Of a stretch of 64,000 bases of DNA, positions 34,927-49,900 are shown piece by piece. The first letter of the stretch is position 1. Each line of letters opens with the position of its first letter. This DNA is from Argyresthia goedartella. Lineage: Eukaryota > Arthropoda > Insecta > Lepidoptera > Argyresthiidae. Below the pieces are notes generated by a model, which searched no databases, was not told where the DNA came from, and worked only from the letters and a program-made list of their open reading frames with translations. Both the position numbers and the translations under genes were made by a program. Where the stretch lies: contig OX463809.1 of assembly GCA_949825045.1 (NCBI GenBank), positions 3,375,501-3,439,500 on the forward strand, written 5' to 3'.

Positions 34927-37900
34927 TTAGTTCTGGAATAGCGTGTGCGTAAAGTTTATGTAGTCGAGTGCGTTGGGGATGGGGCGCTCCGTCTTGGCGT
35001 CCACGTAGGGCTTCATGCGCGCCACGCAGTAGTCCGCCATCTCTTTGGTTAGGTTCTGTGGACAAGGCGAGCAGTTGAGTTACAGTGGTTCATAGTTCTT
35101 TATTGCACACAAATATTTCAGCAGTTACATTAGAATAAAATTCATGTACAAAGGCGAGCTTATCTCTAAAAAGAGATATCTTCCAGCAAATCAAGTCATT
35201 ATAGAAATAGTATCATAAAAGGATAGGCAGTGCACAATATATAGTATAAATGATATGCCTAGGAATCAATTCAATACCTATAAAATACAGACAGTATACT
35301 AAATAATTACCGATATATACTACATAAACTTTACATATAACAATATAAATACAATCCACTTTTACGAAAGAGAGGTAGTGCTCTTTAATACGTTTCTTAA
35401 AAGAGAAAAGAGTGGGACTGTCTCTTCTAGTGCAAGGAAGTGCGTTCTAAAGTCGGACCGCCCGCAACCTGAAAGAGTATTCGCAGCGTTGTTATACCGC
35501 GGAGTGGCTAAAAGTGATACTGAGAGATCTCCGGTGCTGATCTCCGGAAAAGAGAAACTCAAAACGGTCTCGAAGGTAGTTGGGGTAGCTCAGATTTTTC
35601 AAGATATTGAACAGATAATAAAGAAGTGAGAGTCTCGGCGACGAATCGGAAGCCACCCCAACTCTGCGATATTTAGAAACATGGTCGGATTTGCGCATTC
35701 CGAAGATAAACCGAATGAAGAGATTCTAAAGTCACTCGAGTTTATTCAGTTTGTCTTCGTTCGCACTCGACCAGGCAATATCGGCATAAGAGATTAGCGG
35801 TATGAGAAGGGAATGTACAAGGGTAATTTTGGCCTGCCGTGGCAAAAAGTTCTTCAGTCGCCTGAGGGAATGGAAAGACGCAAAGACCCGTCTGCTGACC
35901 TCGCAGACATGTTGAGACCAACTGGTTATTAAAGATAACTCCGAGGTTTTTCGCCTTAGCAGTATACTCTATTGTAGTACCATTATAAGTTACAGGAACA
36001 ATAGGTTTCTGTAATACGGAAAGAGAGTGCTTGGTTCCAATAATCATTTCTTGCGATTTTATCGGGATAACCAACAGCCCGTGGGACGAGGCCGTCTTTC
36101 ACATTCTCGAGGTTAGCATTCAACATCTTCACGGATGAAACTAAATCGCAGGGGGAAAAGTGGCGGGAGATCATCTGCGTAGAGATGATACGAAGAAGAG
36201 AGGACGTCGGAGATGGAGTTGGGGATGGAGGAGAAAGAATACCACCTTGAGGCACTCCTGCGTTGAGATCACACAATTGAGTTTCAGTCTCCTCACTGCT
36301 GACGATCTCTCAGGTAAGAGTTGAACCAGTGAACCGCATGTGAGCACATTTTCAAAGAACCCAGCACCGCAACAAGAATGTCAAAATCGACGCAGCCAAA
36401 GGCATTGCTGAAGTCAAGCAGGGCCAATAAAATTTGGATGGTTATCAACAATATTATTCATTTTCGTTATATATGAAAAAAATACACAGAAAACAAACGT
36501 ATCTTAAAAATCCAGGGCTGGGAAACCAGCACATGGACCACTTCAGAGGGCTTGTGTATGCCTCCTGTTCCTATTCCAGACATCCCAACTCCTGCACAAC
36601 TGCAGCAGGGTGTTCGAGTACCTCCACCAAAATTGCTTACCAAACATTGATATACCATTTTGCTGATGAAGAGGATGTGTCTAATGTCTGTTGAAGCTGC
36701 GGCCTATGTGACGAAGACGAAATAGTCTGTACTCACCGCATAGAGCTCATCCTTGGTGACGTAGGCGCGGTCCTGGTGCGCGGTGATGGCGCGGAAGGCG
36801 TTCTCGATCTCCTCGGAGGAGTGCACGTTCTCCGTCTCCTTGCTGATCATGAACGCCATGTACTCCTGCAGGGACACCTGCCCGTCGCGGTTCGGGTCTA
36901 CGATGTCTGCGGGGGTAACATTGTACGTTACTAACAACATAAACATTTAGGGCCTTACCATAAAAAAATAAACTTCTATTCAACACTTGTTTGACATAAA
37001 TGTATAGGATTTGACGTTTTGAGGTTAAACTATGTGTAACATTTTTTGTAGTAACACGGCTAGACTATTTACATTGCCTCTGCATTCACTACACGAAGAT
37101 ATCCTGGATCGTGGAAATCAGAAACAGTAAATTCACAAACATCGAAGTTATTTTTGACACTTTTCTTGATTCCTATGGCTTGTGAGCCTCTACTACTGTG
37201 ATTCAACAATCGTTACACTGCTGATGCAATTCCTTCATTAGACAAACGACCACGAAACTCACGAGCAATCTTCACAGTGCAATGTGCGTTTAAATGAGCT
37301 TCGGCAAGTGGTTTTTCGATGTAAAGTTACATCGATTCATTAAGGCTTCGTAGAAATAGGCCATCGTCCAACTGAGCAATCGATTAATGGTGTTCGATGA
37401 AATTACACTAGAAATCATATATGGAACCCAGTGCAGGGAGCTCCGTCATAATGCACATAGCCGTAACCTGCCAGTTTATATAAAATATTAAAATAAAGTC
37501 AAATGTTCGTGAGCACTCACTCAGTATAGCCTCGAACTCCGGGTCGGGCTGCCCCTCCTCGACCATGGGCAGGTCGTACCCGAGCGCGCGCAGGCAAGAC
37601 TTGAACTCGTGCGCATTCAGCCGCCCCGAGCGGTCCTTGTCGAAGTGTTTGAACATCATCGAGAACTCCTTGAGCGCGTCCTCGCTCACGCCTGCGGGGG
37701 AAAGTGTTGCAAATGTAGCGGAGGTGGCCACGGCAGCGATTAGTAGGTGGCTGATAAGGTTTTTTGATGCGGAATTTTGAAATCCTGGTCACGGCACTAA
37801 ATTTGTTTAATTTTGATGCCATGACCGGAATTTGAGAGTGGCAAGGTAATTAAATTTCAAATGCTTCAAATAAGGTCAAAAATATATATATATAAAAGAG

Positions 37901-40900
37901 TGTGAATCTAGGAAGAAATATCGGGGGTATTTACCCGAATGGTTCCTGGCTTGGATCTGCTGCTCCAGGTTGTGTTGCATACGCATGGACAGCTGGTCTA
38001 GCTGGTCCCACTGCTGCGCTAGTCCCACCGTGCTGTGCTCCGTGTAGCGGTTGTCGAGGATCAGGTGCTCCTCTAGCGCGGCGCCTGGGGGAGCAATTAA
38101 GTGTTATAGATTTTCTCTTAATATTGTTCGATATTATCACCTTCTGAAGCTATTATGGGTGATTTATATTGTTAGTAAAGAGAGGAAAGGGAATAAAATC
38201 ATTGTGAACTAAGCTAGGGACTGTGAAATCAAACTGATAAAATTACGCGACGAGTTTAGTTGTATGAAGAGATTTATGAAACGTTGAGGTGAGGAAGTGT
38301 GTGATGTATGTATGTCAAGATCGTAGCAAGTATATTACTCTGTGATTGCTAGGATCTTGTCATAATTATATACAACTGCTTCTTTAGTCTTTTGCCATCC
38401 TTTTCCTGTCATTACCATGGGTTCGTTTGTCTGGATTCTCCCTCGTAAGATAATAGTAATTACAAAATATTTACCTAATTCTTCGAGGCGTCTCAGGTCG
38501 GAGCGCCTGGCACGCACTTCACCCGCGCGCTGCCGCAGTGTAGCCAGTTGTTGCTCGAGCGAGCCGGTGCCTTCCATCATCGATGTACTGTGGAGGACAC
38601 CACGGTAAGACAATGACATAAGGCGTTGAGAGGACGTAGATAATAAGAGGTGGAAACACTAGTTCAAAATGGGCACACAGAGTTTGTGGACCCTTTCATA
38701 ACTGAAAAACGTTCGAAGGAAGAAATCTATCTCTTGCGTGCAGCCAATATATTGAAAGTTTTTAACATCAAGTAGGGAATTAGCTTGAGTAATGCAGCTT
38801 ACCTGGTTTCTTACCATGGATTATATTATAGTTATGTTAAAAGTAGCGAACTGGACTTACGATAAGACGTACATCAACACGTTAATACATAGAAAATATT
38901 TGTGATGTTCAGCGATACGAACTTATTAAGTTTTTTGGGAGTGTTTACAGTAAGAAAATCGTTGTTGATTGTAACGTCAATAACACGAAGAAATAACGAA
39001 AGAGACAATATATAAAGCTAAGGCTCGATATCTTTAACGGGAAAGGCCGAGGTTTACTCTGTTATCTAAAGTACCATCGCGGAGCAGGAAGAATTTCGGT
39101 CATTATACCTGTTATTACCTGTCTCTGTCGCTCCCGCGTAAATATATTCACGTCACGCTCGCACAGGTGCAATTACCGTCGTCTGAGCGAGTGTGACATT
39201 AATATAATTACGCGGGAGCGACAGAGACAGGTAATAACAGGTTAATGACCGAAATTCTTCGTGCACCGCGATTGGACGTTAATTTGTCTCATGAACAAGT
39301 CTCTTTTGCTCGTATATATTCAAGATATTGGGCCTATTTTTTTTTTTCACGCTCAAATCACATATTTACCCGTCCCAGCTTAGCAACTCGAACCTGCAGA
39401 TAATTTTGATGTGAAAAAATCATTAAAGAATCAGTTTATATGTGTGTGATGTCACTGTTTCTGGTTCCCACGACGCAAGGTATAGGTATAGTATGGGACC
39501 AGAAACAATTTACCTTTAATTAAACCATTTGCATACAGACAATGTTTAATTAAAATCCAAATAAATGAACATGTATACTGTAAACACCTGAGTAAATACT
39601 TGTAATATTCAGTTGAACGTAGCGCCTACAATGACTTGTGTTTACATTAATCATTGCAATTAATATAGGCTACATATGAATACGAAAAGGTTTTTTACTT
39701 ACCGCGTCTCAGTGAGCCAAGTGTGGAATGCGTTGGCGTGTTTGGCGAACTCCTTGCGCAGCTTGTCGTTCTCTTCCTGGCGTTGGGCCTCCTTCGTCAG
39801 CTCCACATCGCGCTCCGCTATGAACACAGGCATTATTAATAGCGACCATAGTGTAGACAAAACACACTTTGTGATAACTTAAAGTTTGTTTTGTTATGGT
39901 CCAAAAGATAGAGCTCTTTGTCCAGATGGACGGACAGATAGCGGAGCCCATAGACGATAACTTAAACGTTGTAGAATCCTAATAACTAATGTTGCCTACT
40001 TTCTCTTGAGTTTGTTGTCTACTTACTGATGATCTTGCGCAGGTTCCGCCAGGTGTCCTCGAGCGCCTCCATAGTGAACCAGGTGTAGGGGTTGGCACCC
40101 ACGTTGTATGACTTGATCTGCTCGTCGAGCGCCGCCAGCGCCTCGAAGTCGCTCTGTGCCGACGATAGCGACGCCTGCAACATCACGTTAGAATTTTTAT
40201 TGCCATGACATTGCGGGATTGTTTTGTTATTGTAATTTAGATCGTGAATTGTCTGAAAAGAATTAATGTTGTCGTAATGAATTATCGATGTCAAAAACTT
40301 TTATATACTATAACAACAAATACTTCTCGGTATTCATTAACTCCATCTCTGACGTTCTTACCTCTTCTTATCATCTGTACGCAGATGACCTTCAAATATA
40401 TCGGCACTTCTCTCCGTGTGATGTGAATCTGACAGTAGAGGCGTTGAACGCTGATCTCGATAACATCAGGAAATGGGCTACCTCATATGGTCTGCTTGTC
40501 AACCCGGGCAAATCGCAGGCCATGATTTTGGGTACTCGTCACTCTCATAACCTAGTTCAGAAAATGCCCGTCGACCCTATAGTGTATGATGGTAACATAA
40601 TTTCATACAGCGAGAAGGCCAAGAATCTTGGGGTTGTATTTGATAAATTGTTGTCCTGGTCGCCCCATGTTTGTGAGGTCAGCAGACGAGTCTTTGCGTC
40701 ATTTCACTCCCTACGGAGATTGCAGCACTTCCTGCCGCAGCAGACTAAAATTACCCTTGCCCAGTCCCTCCTACTACCTTTAATCGACTATGCGGATGTT
40801 TGCTGGATCGGTGCGAACGAAGAACAACTGAACAAACTCGAACGACTTCAAAACCTCGGGATTCGGTTTGTCTTCGGGCTGCGCAAGTATGACCATGTCT

Positions 40901-43900
40901 CACATTATCGCAAGGAGTTGGGGTGGCTTCCGATCCGATTTGGTCGTGATATGCACGTTCTCTCCTATCTGTTCAACATTTTGCGAAATCCCCGCTACCC
41001 CTCATATCTTCGAGAACGTTTCGAGTTTATTTCCTCCAGGCATAGCAACCGGAGATCCCACACGATGTCTCTTCTTTCTACTCCTCGGCATAACACTGCC
41101 GCTTACAAACACTCGTTTACGTTAACGGCGATCCGACTGTGGAACGCACTTCCCTGCGCTATTAGAGATAGTCCCTCAATTTTCACTTTTAAGACAAGAT
41201 TGAAAGAGCATTTCCTTTCTCTTTCGTGATAGGTACTTTTATATATGTATATATAAGTAGTATATGTTTGATATATATTTTATTTTTTGCTTTTGTATTT
41301 TATTTAGTGTAAATCATTTACTATATCTGTTCGATTCAGAATCGATACTCGATCGATGGTTTCGGAACGGCCATTTTTGAATTTGACGGAGCTGCCAACC
41401 GAGCAGTTTTTGACAACTCACAGACGAAAAGCCCCCGCAATGTGACGCGTATTGATTTTGGGCATTGAAATTAAATCGTAAGCCATCTGGAATTGTATTC
41501 GGGCTCCCCTCAGGATTGTCTTATAGCTGAGTGTATTGTGGTTCTCCGAACCAGATAAAGTTCGTATTTACGTAATATAACCTGTGTTGGAACACTGTGC
41601 GCGTCGAAGCTGGCCTGCCAGCCATACCTGGTTGGCTGAAGAACCTGTCTACCAAGAAGAGCCTAGGGTGCACCCAGGCCTTGCAGAGAGACAGGTGTTT
41701 GACGGGAACGAAGCACAGACCAGGTCAGATAGAATCTATTTACTTTAGCTCGGTGAATCGCCGACGTTCTTGCTTCTTGGCATCCGATCGCTACGCTACC
41801 TCGTAGCTATGGGCCCCTGCGAGGTCATTGGGTGCCGAGAGGCCTGAACAATATCATTTATTTTATTTTCATTCATTCATTTTTTTATTATATCATTTAT
41901 TATGTTTTAGTTGTAAACAATTAGATGTGTACAGTTTTATTGCGCACTGGGACTCTCCTGTTGCACAATTTTTCCTGTCCTGCCTAGGTTTGCTGGTAGA
42001 AATCTCTCTTTAGAGATAAGCTCGCCTTTGCTCATAAAATGTTTTGTTACCTTACTATTAAGATTTCTGTGCAATAAAGAATAAAGAAAATACTAAAAAA
42101 CAGGATAAAATAAATATTTAAGGGGGATCCCATACAACAATACAACATACAAACTTATGGATGCACCTGGTTACGTACATGGAGTGTGAAATTAACCGCA
42201 CCAATAACTTTGTAAACAATATTTTGCTGTGTAAAATCCAAACTATTCACTCCACACCATCGCTTCCATTGAACGGTGGTACGGAACCCTTCGTGCGCGA
42301 TTTAGACTCGCACTTGACCGGTTTTTTATATAACCTTTATAACTAATTTCTTAAAATTATGTAAGCATATTTTTTGTAAATATTTTGAGTTTAATGTAAG
42401 TATACCTAAGCATATTTTTTGTAATTATTTTGAGTTTAATGGAAGTATACCTAATTAATTTTGAGTCGGCGCCAAACAAGCTAATTAATTAGGGTTTTTC
42501 TTTCCAAATTCATATTTATCAAAATTTTTCGTCGGTTAGTAAAAGATGTGTGGCCTTGGAGGATAAAGCTGTTTTCAAATAGGGCGACGACGTTGAATTG
42601 TTCGCTGCACTCAGGCTACTCGACTAATTTCACTCTCTCGCTCGGGAGTTGACTAGTATTTCCCCGTTCCGATTAACGACTCACGGCATCATATGATTCC
42701 CGTTTCCCGTTATAGGTTTTGAATTTTATTAACGGGGTCGGGTCTTAGTGAGGTTAATTAAACGGCCGTGACCTAAGGCATTACTCTTGTCTCGTTGTTG
42801 CCCACTATACTATTCGGACAGTTAGTCACCTGGAACTGCGAATGTGCGTCGCGCAGCGCGCGGATCTCCTCGATGGAGTTGCAGCGCACGGGGTCCGTCA
42901 AGTCTTCCTCAGCGTTCTCGAACCACGAGTTGAACGCCGACGCCTGAGAAACACACAAATCATAAGTACATCCATAACATTTATAGTACAATAAATACAC
43001 AATTTAATTACAATATAAATTCGAGTAATTAAAGTTCCTGCAGAAGAAAAAGTACTTTCAGACCCATTCATTCGCTTATTTATCACTCGCTACGACGCTA
43101 AGAAAAAATATAAATTTGTGGTTTGCCGTCCATGTCGGACAGTTAGCATGGGATGGGTTCCTCGAAACTGCACCGTTTTAGGGTTATCGTCGATATTTGA
43201 ACAAAACACAACGTAGCGTCACGCCTTTTCCCATACGGAGTGGCAGAGGCACAATTGTGTCCATTTTTCGTGACAGCAGGGGGTGCTCATCGCCGCAGCT
43301 ATGGAGTAATGAAGGTGTCCTCACGATGTTTTCCATCACCGTTAGAACGTCTGTATGTACTTAAGGTAAATTAATTATCTCATTAGTACATGGTCAGGAT
43401 TCGAACCTGCATTGCCTGTGTGAGAAGCAAGCGTGAAATCCATTAGACCACGATATTTGAATAACTGGCCAAATTGAATTCATTATATCATCCTACATAG
43501 AAGTAGACGCCGTATGCAATGCATGCATTTGGGATGCATACTATATGCGAACCAATCGTGTCATTTCATTCATATGAAAATACGTCTAACAGTTGCAACA
43601 GTCATAGAGCGACTGAGCGGTGCGGTAGGTGCATAACGCCAACGTATGACACGTGAAGTAGGTGCATTTGCGGCATAAACCTAGGTGCCGCAAACCCCTG
43701 TGGCTCTGCGGTTGCGGCTCTGTTTACCATGCTAGAGGTCCCGGGTTCGATCCCCGGCTGGGGACCCCAGGTCTTGGAGGTTTATAGGTATGTGATGTCG
43801 CTATTTCTGGTTGCCACTACACAGGGTATCCTAGTGTGGGGTCAGAAGCAATGTATGAGCCTGTATTTAAATGTATGTTTGTTCGTATGTCTATAATAAA

Positions 43901-46900
43901 GTGACGTCACCTTCTTGGCAAAGGTCAGATATAGCTCCTCAATCTGGCGGAACTGCTCCTGCAGCTGCAACAAGCGCTGCTTGCGCGCCGCGGAGTCGCC
44001 GAGCAGGCGCTGCCAGCGCGCGATGACGTCACCGTGCCGCTTCACTATAGCGGCGGTCTGCTCGTGGCTGGCGGCCACCAGCTGCTCCTTGAGAGCCGTG
44101 ATGTTCTGGATGCCCTCGTGCTCGAACGCGGCGAGGCCTGGGGACCATTTCCAAGTTGTATAGAAGGTGTTTGGCCGCTATCGTCTTCGTCGCTTAAGTG
44201 AGAGCTAGAGCAGCTTGACAATCATGCGACGGAAGAAAGGAGACGAAATGCCCGCGTTTCTGACAGAGTGCAGAAGAAATTAATTCAATACAATAGATAG
44301 AGAAGTTGCTCAAATCCTTTGATAAACTTCAAAGGAGCTATAAGATAAATTTCTGATACCTCTTTTGTAGTTTGTGAAAGATTCGAATGATCTCAAAGGC
44401 AGAAAAATTTATTTTGGTGCTAATTTGATAAAATACAAAAACACTAAATTAAAATCGGTTCATCCCTTTGTGATTTTAGAAACAGATTATTAATGGAGAT
44501 AAACAGCCTGAGCCATATCGTACCAGCGTCGAAGGTGTCCTGCTTGGTAAGCAGCGTCTGCACCGTGGACAGATCTCGTCCGTACTCGTCGGAGCGCACG
44601 TGCGTCTCCTTGTCCGCGATCCAGGACTCCACCACGTCCGCCTTCCACAGCAGCTGCAGGTAGGCGGAGTTGTCCACGAGCGCCGCCTTGCGACGGGTGG
44701 CCAGTTGGCTGAGCTTCTCCAGCTTGGCCTGGGGGGGGGAGCAAGCAAGACATCAACTAGTTGAAGTTTAAACTTATCTGAGATGCACCCGAGGGCGAGA
44801 AGAACTCGCACGTCCCAACGATCGAGCGGCGAAAGCAACAACAAAGACGGTAACTGTGTGGGTGATCTTTCTTTCTATGTGGCATTTATTTTTTACACCA
44901 CAAAATGATACATTTCTGTTCAAGCTAGTTTTTAGGGTTCCGTACCCGAAGGGTTCCAAACGGGACCCTATTACTAAGACTCCGCTGTCCGTCCGTCCGT
45001 CCGTCCGTCCGTCCGTCTGTCACCAGGCTGTATCTCAAGAACCTAGCTAGCTAGAGAGTTGAAATTTTCACAGATTATGTATTTCTGTTGCCGCTATAAC
45101 AACAAATACTAAAAAACAGGATAAAAGAAATATTTAAGGGGGCTCCCATACAACAATTCTTTCAATACCACATACAAACTTATGGATGCACCTGGTTACG
45201 TACATGGAGTGTGAAAGTAACCGCACCAATAACTTTGTAAACAATATTTTGCTGTGTAAAATCCAAACTATTCATTCCACACCATCGCTTCCATTGAACG
45301 GTGGTACGGAACCCTTCGTGCGCGATTTAGACTCGCACTTGACCGGTTTTTTTTATTTATTCATTGGAATGTAGCATTTACGCAAAGTGCCAATGGAACA
45401 CAGATCTTAATAAAATAATCGATTATAATTTCATCGCAGTCGATTAAAACGAACATGTTTCAAGTTTTAACTTTAACAACGTTGTATTAAAATTTATGAA
45501 TTTTTCGTAATATAAAAAAAACGCAATAAATTATATGTTTAACTGAAATCAAAACTAGCGATGACTGTTATTGTTATGTAAGGAATATTGATATCCTATA
45601 TCATTGTAATATTCGATTCGATTATTTTTACACATTGGTGAAAGTAGCACAGGAATATTTTATCAGTGGTGACCTTTCCCTAATCCTTCACAACCTGCGA
45701 TAATAAAATTGAAAGTGAAAGCATTGAATTTAAATCTTCCACATAGTCGGTGTACGATACAACGTACACTTTCCGCGCGCGTCACTATACTTTATAGCCT
45801 AGGTTGCATTTGTAAACTTATGATATACCTAAGGTTCACTGTTATAGTTAGTTACCAACTGACAGGCAAATAAAGCAGTCATCTCAACTATTGGTGCTCA
45901 TCTTTTAAATACCATAACTCCACTACATAGAAGAGTGTACGAGTCACAAACACTACGTGGCCCATACATCTCTTTTTGGTCCTTCGAACAACAACGACAT
46001 CGGCGCAGGATTTTTAACGGAGTTTGTTTCGGGAGGTATTCATACTTGGTTTCACTTATTATCGTTGTTTCGGTAGCGTTTCGGCTCACTGGCCTCCACC
46101 AGCGGAATCACCAGTTGAGTTGAGAAGACGCACAATACCGTGGCGGGGATTGTGAGTGCATCTTACAAGGATATCTTTCGATTCTGGAGCTGTAAAGCCT
46201 GACCATCGAAGAACAACTACTACTGGAGCTACAAACAAAGCTACAGACTAACTACTGGACATCTCCGGCAGGACTTACAACCCTGTACGTGTTCAGATAC
46301 GAAGAGGACTACTACTTCGAGTCAACTTCAACTTAACTACGTGTGTCGGGATTCTACTCTTACCTACTGCCCGGTGCTACGACTAACTGCGGGGAAGAAA
46401 AACTTTCACTCCGATTAATCAACTGCCTTCGGGATTTCAACTACGTGCGTCGGGATACTACTGCCCGGCGCTACGACTAACTGCGGAGAGAAGAAGCTTC
46501 AATCCAATCAACTAAACTGCCTTCGGGATTTAACTGTGTGTGTCGGGATTCTACTTACTGCCCGGCGCTACGATTAACTACCTAACTGCCTTCGGATTTT
46601 AACGACGTGTGTTCTGCAGTCAACGGAGAACCATGGATACTAACTTCGACGAAATCATTGCTCGTCAAGAAAGAACTTTCGAAGAGATAAAAAGAATCTG
46701 CACTAACTTCAAGAAAGACGGGGCGGATAGAAAAACCTCCGACTACTTGACAAAACGAATAACTGCTCTAGAGGTTCACTGGAAGGAGTTTCTGGAGAAT
46801 GATGCCATCCTGCAAACAATGGAAAGCCAGGACATCACCTACTTCGTTGACAACGTCTTCGAAATAACTAAACGGAGTTATGAAGAAACGAAGCAAGCAA

Positions 46901-49900
46901 TGCAGCAATGCCAAGCGAAACCAACTATACACACTCCTAAGATAGTTGAGACCGGAGAAACGTCCTCGTTGGGGACATTTGGGCTTCCAAAATCAACCCC
47001 TCAGCCGCCCCCAAGAACTACTGAGAATTCTACGTCTCAGAAGGACGAACTACTCCGTCAACAACAATGTAACTTCAACGCATTACATCGAGCTGTGGGA
47101 AAAATTAACTTGGAAACGATGACCGAAAAATGGGATTTAGAAGATCATCTCAGCATCCTGAAAAGCAAGTGGGAATCGATCGACAAAATTCATTGGAAAC
47201 TTGATAATTTACTACGAGGCTCTAACCAAACTTACGATAATGAATACGCCAAATGGGAAGAAATCTACGATAACTACCGACGAAAGATACAACAGAAGAT
47301 TTGGGAGAGTATGCATTATCAAAAATCTACGCCCAAGATCGAGCTTCCGGAGTTTAGCGGCAACTACAACCAATGGATATCCTTTAAGGATCTTTTTCTC
47401 GAGACTATTCATTCAAATCCGCTGATATCTAAAACTCAAAAGATGCAGCATTTGAAAACAAAATTAAAGGGAGAAGCTGAGAGACTGGTGCAGCATCTGA
47501 GCGTCAGTGCAGAAAATTACGAGTCTTGCTGGGAGTTGTTAAATAACCGCTATAACAATTTGAGACTGCTCTTCACGTCGTACATAAATACTATCCTGAA
47601 CCAACCAGCTATTCAGCAGCCGAACGCTTACAACCTGAAAAAGCTACATGACACCACTCTGGAATGTCTGAGTGCTCTGAGCAACATCGGGATAGCGACT
47701 GAAACGTGGGACCCTCTCATTGTCCATTTGGTTCAACAAAAATTGGATGCAGCGACTTACAGCGAGTACCTGAAAAACTTGAAAAATCCACGAGAACTGC
47801 CTGGGCTGGAAGATTTCATAAAATTCCTGGAGATGAAGTTTATGGCGTTCGAAACATTGCAAAATCGTAACAACAACCAACCAATAACTTCGTCTTCGCA
47901 ACATGCAACACACAAAAATAATTACGAACGGGGGTCATCGAACTATAAGAAGACTGAAAAAGCGACAAAAACCTATCATACGGCGCTCAGAAATTGTCCA
48001 ATCTGCAAAACTAATCACGTTTTGATGTTCTGCAGTAAATTTCGTGCAATGGAGTTTGCCGAAAGAAAAACAACTGTTGCGAAACTGCGCTTATGCAAAA
48101 ACTGTTTGTACAGTCACGGAGACAAGCAATGTACATCAACGAAAAACTGTTTGATTTGCAAGGGTTCTCACCATACCTTGTTATGTGACAAGCAAAACCA
48201 AAACCGATCGCAACAAGTGTCAACTCACGTGACAAACGAGAATGGAGAAGTACTATTAGCAACGGCTCAACTACAAGTCAAGACTGGCGACGGAACATAC
48301 CTTACTTTGCGGGCGCTTGTGGATCAGGGATCACAAGTTACGCTCATGACTGAGAATGCAGCTCAGCAATTGCGACTGCCGCGGCGTAAAATGAGCGCTG
48401 TGATAACGGGAGTCGGAACTACTATGGGGAATTGCAAGGGAAAACTACAACTTGATTGCAAATCGATCCACAACAACAACTACGAGTTTCAACTAGAGGC
48501 ACTTATTATGAAGAGATTGATAAGTAACTTGCCGAACTCGACTTTTAATAAACCAACTTGGGATCATCTGGATAACGTCAAGCTAGCTGATCCGGACTTC
48601 AACGTTTCGGGGCCGATTGATATACTACTGGGAGCAAACGTCTTCTCGGAGATATTACTCGACGGTGTCCTGAAGTCCGACAACAACTCACCAGTCGCTC
48701 AGCAAACTAAGCTGGGGTGGATCCTGTGTGGGAATGTCAAAACTTACCACTGTCTAGTTACGATAAATGAACTAGAAGATTTAACGAGATTTTGGGAATC
48801 GGAAGAAATCTGCACCAACTACGCAACTAACGAGGAAGATTACTGCGAAAAACACTATCAGGAAACAACGGAGAGACTCAGCGACGGCAGGTACGTCGTG
48901 AAGATGCCCCTGAAACCTGAAATTAACGAGAAACTCGGCATATCTAAACCACAAGCTATTTCGCAATTTTTACAACTAGAGAAGAAGATGTTGCGAAACG
49001 AAAACTTCGGATTGCAGTACAAACAATTTATCGACGAGTATACGGAACTAGGTCACATGAAACCAGTGACGCCGTGCGCAGAGAAACAACTAGAAGCATT
49101 CTTGCCTCACCATGGTGTCATCAGGGAAGATTCAACTACAACTAAATTGAGAGTCGTCTTTAACGCGTCTATGAAAACTACCACCAAGCACAGCCTCAAC
49201 GATCTCATGGAAAAAGGAACGAATCTTCAAAAGGATATCCAGGAGCTAATCATCAACTGGCGTAGCTACCGATATGTACTAACAGCCGACATAGAGAAGA
49301 TGTACAGGATGATTCTTATCCATGAAGATCAACAACCTCTGCAGAAGATTATTTGGAGACGCCAATATCGACTGCAGGAGATGCAACTGTGTACGGTCAC
49401 TTACGGCACGAAATCTGCGCCGTTTCTAGCGATGCGTACTCTCAAACAACTCGCACTCGACGAGGCGCACGAGTTCCCTGAGGCAGCGAGGGTCATTCAA
49501 AACAATTTTTATATGGATGACCTGATTTGCGGAAGCGACACTGCCGCCGAAGCAAAACTACTGCAACAACAACTAACCACCCTCTTGCTTAGGGGTGGAT
49601 TTAACTTGAGAAAATGGTCAAGCAACGAGGAAACCATTTTGGAGAACTTATCTGAAGATCAACGATCCCATAAAGGAGTATTTACCTTCAAACAAGAAGA
49701 GTCCATAAAAACATTGGGTCTCAACTACAGTCCGTCCAGAGATGTATTCCTGTTTAACTGGAATCTACCGCAGCTGGGTGCAAACAAACTAACTAAGAGG
49801 AGTCTACTCTCGGATATCAGCAAGCTCTACGATCCGCTCGGCTGGCTCTCCCCAACGGTCATCAAAGCCAAACTACTGTTCCAGAGAGTGTGGGTCAGTC

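Noticed and set aside
43675..43760. Possible tRNA gene
   Set aside because: A good B box is present but no consistent cloverleaf can be drawn, and the tail is shared with other repeats; it is a SINE.
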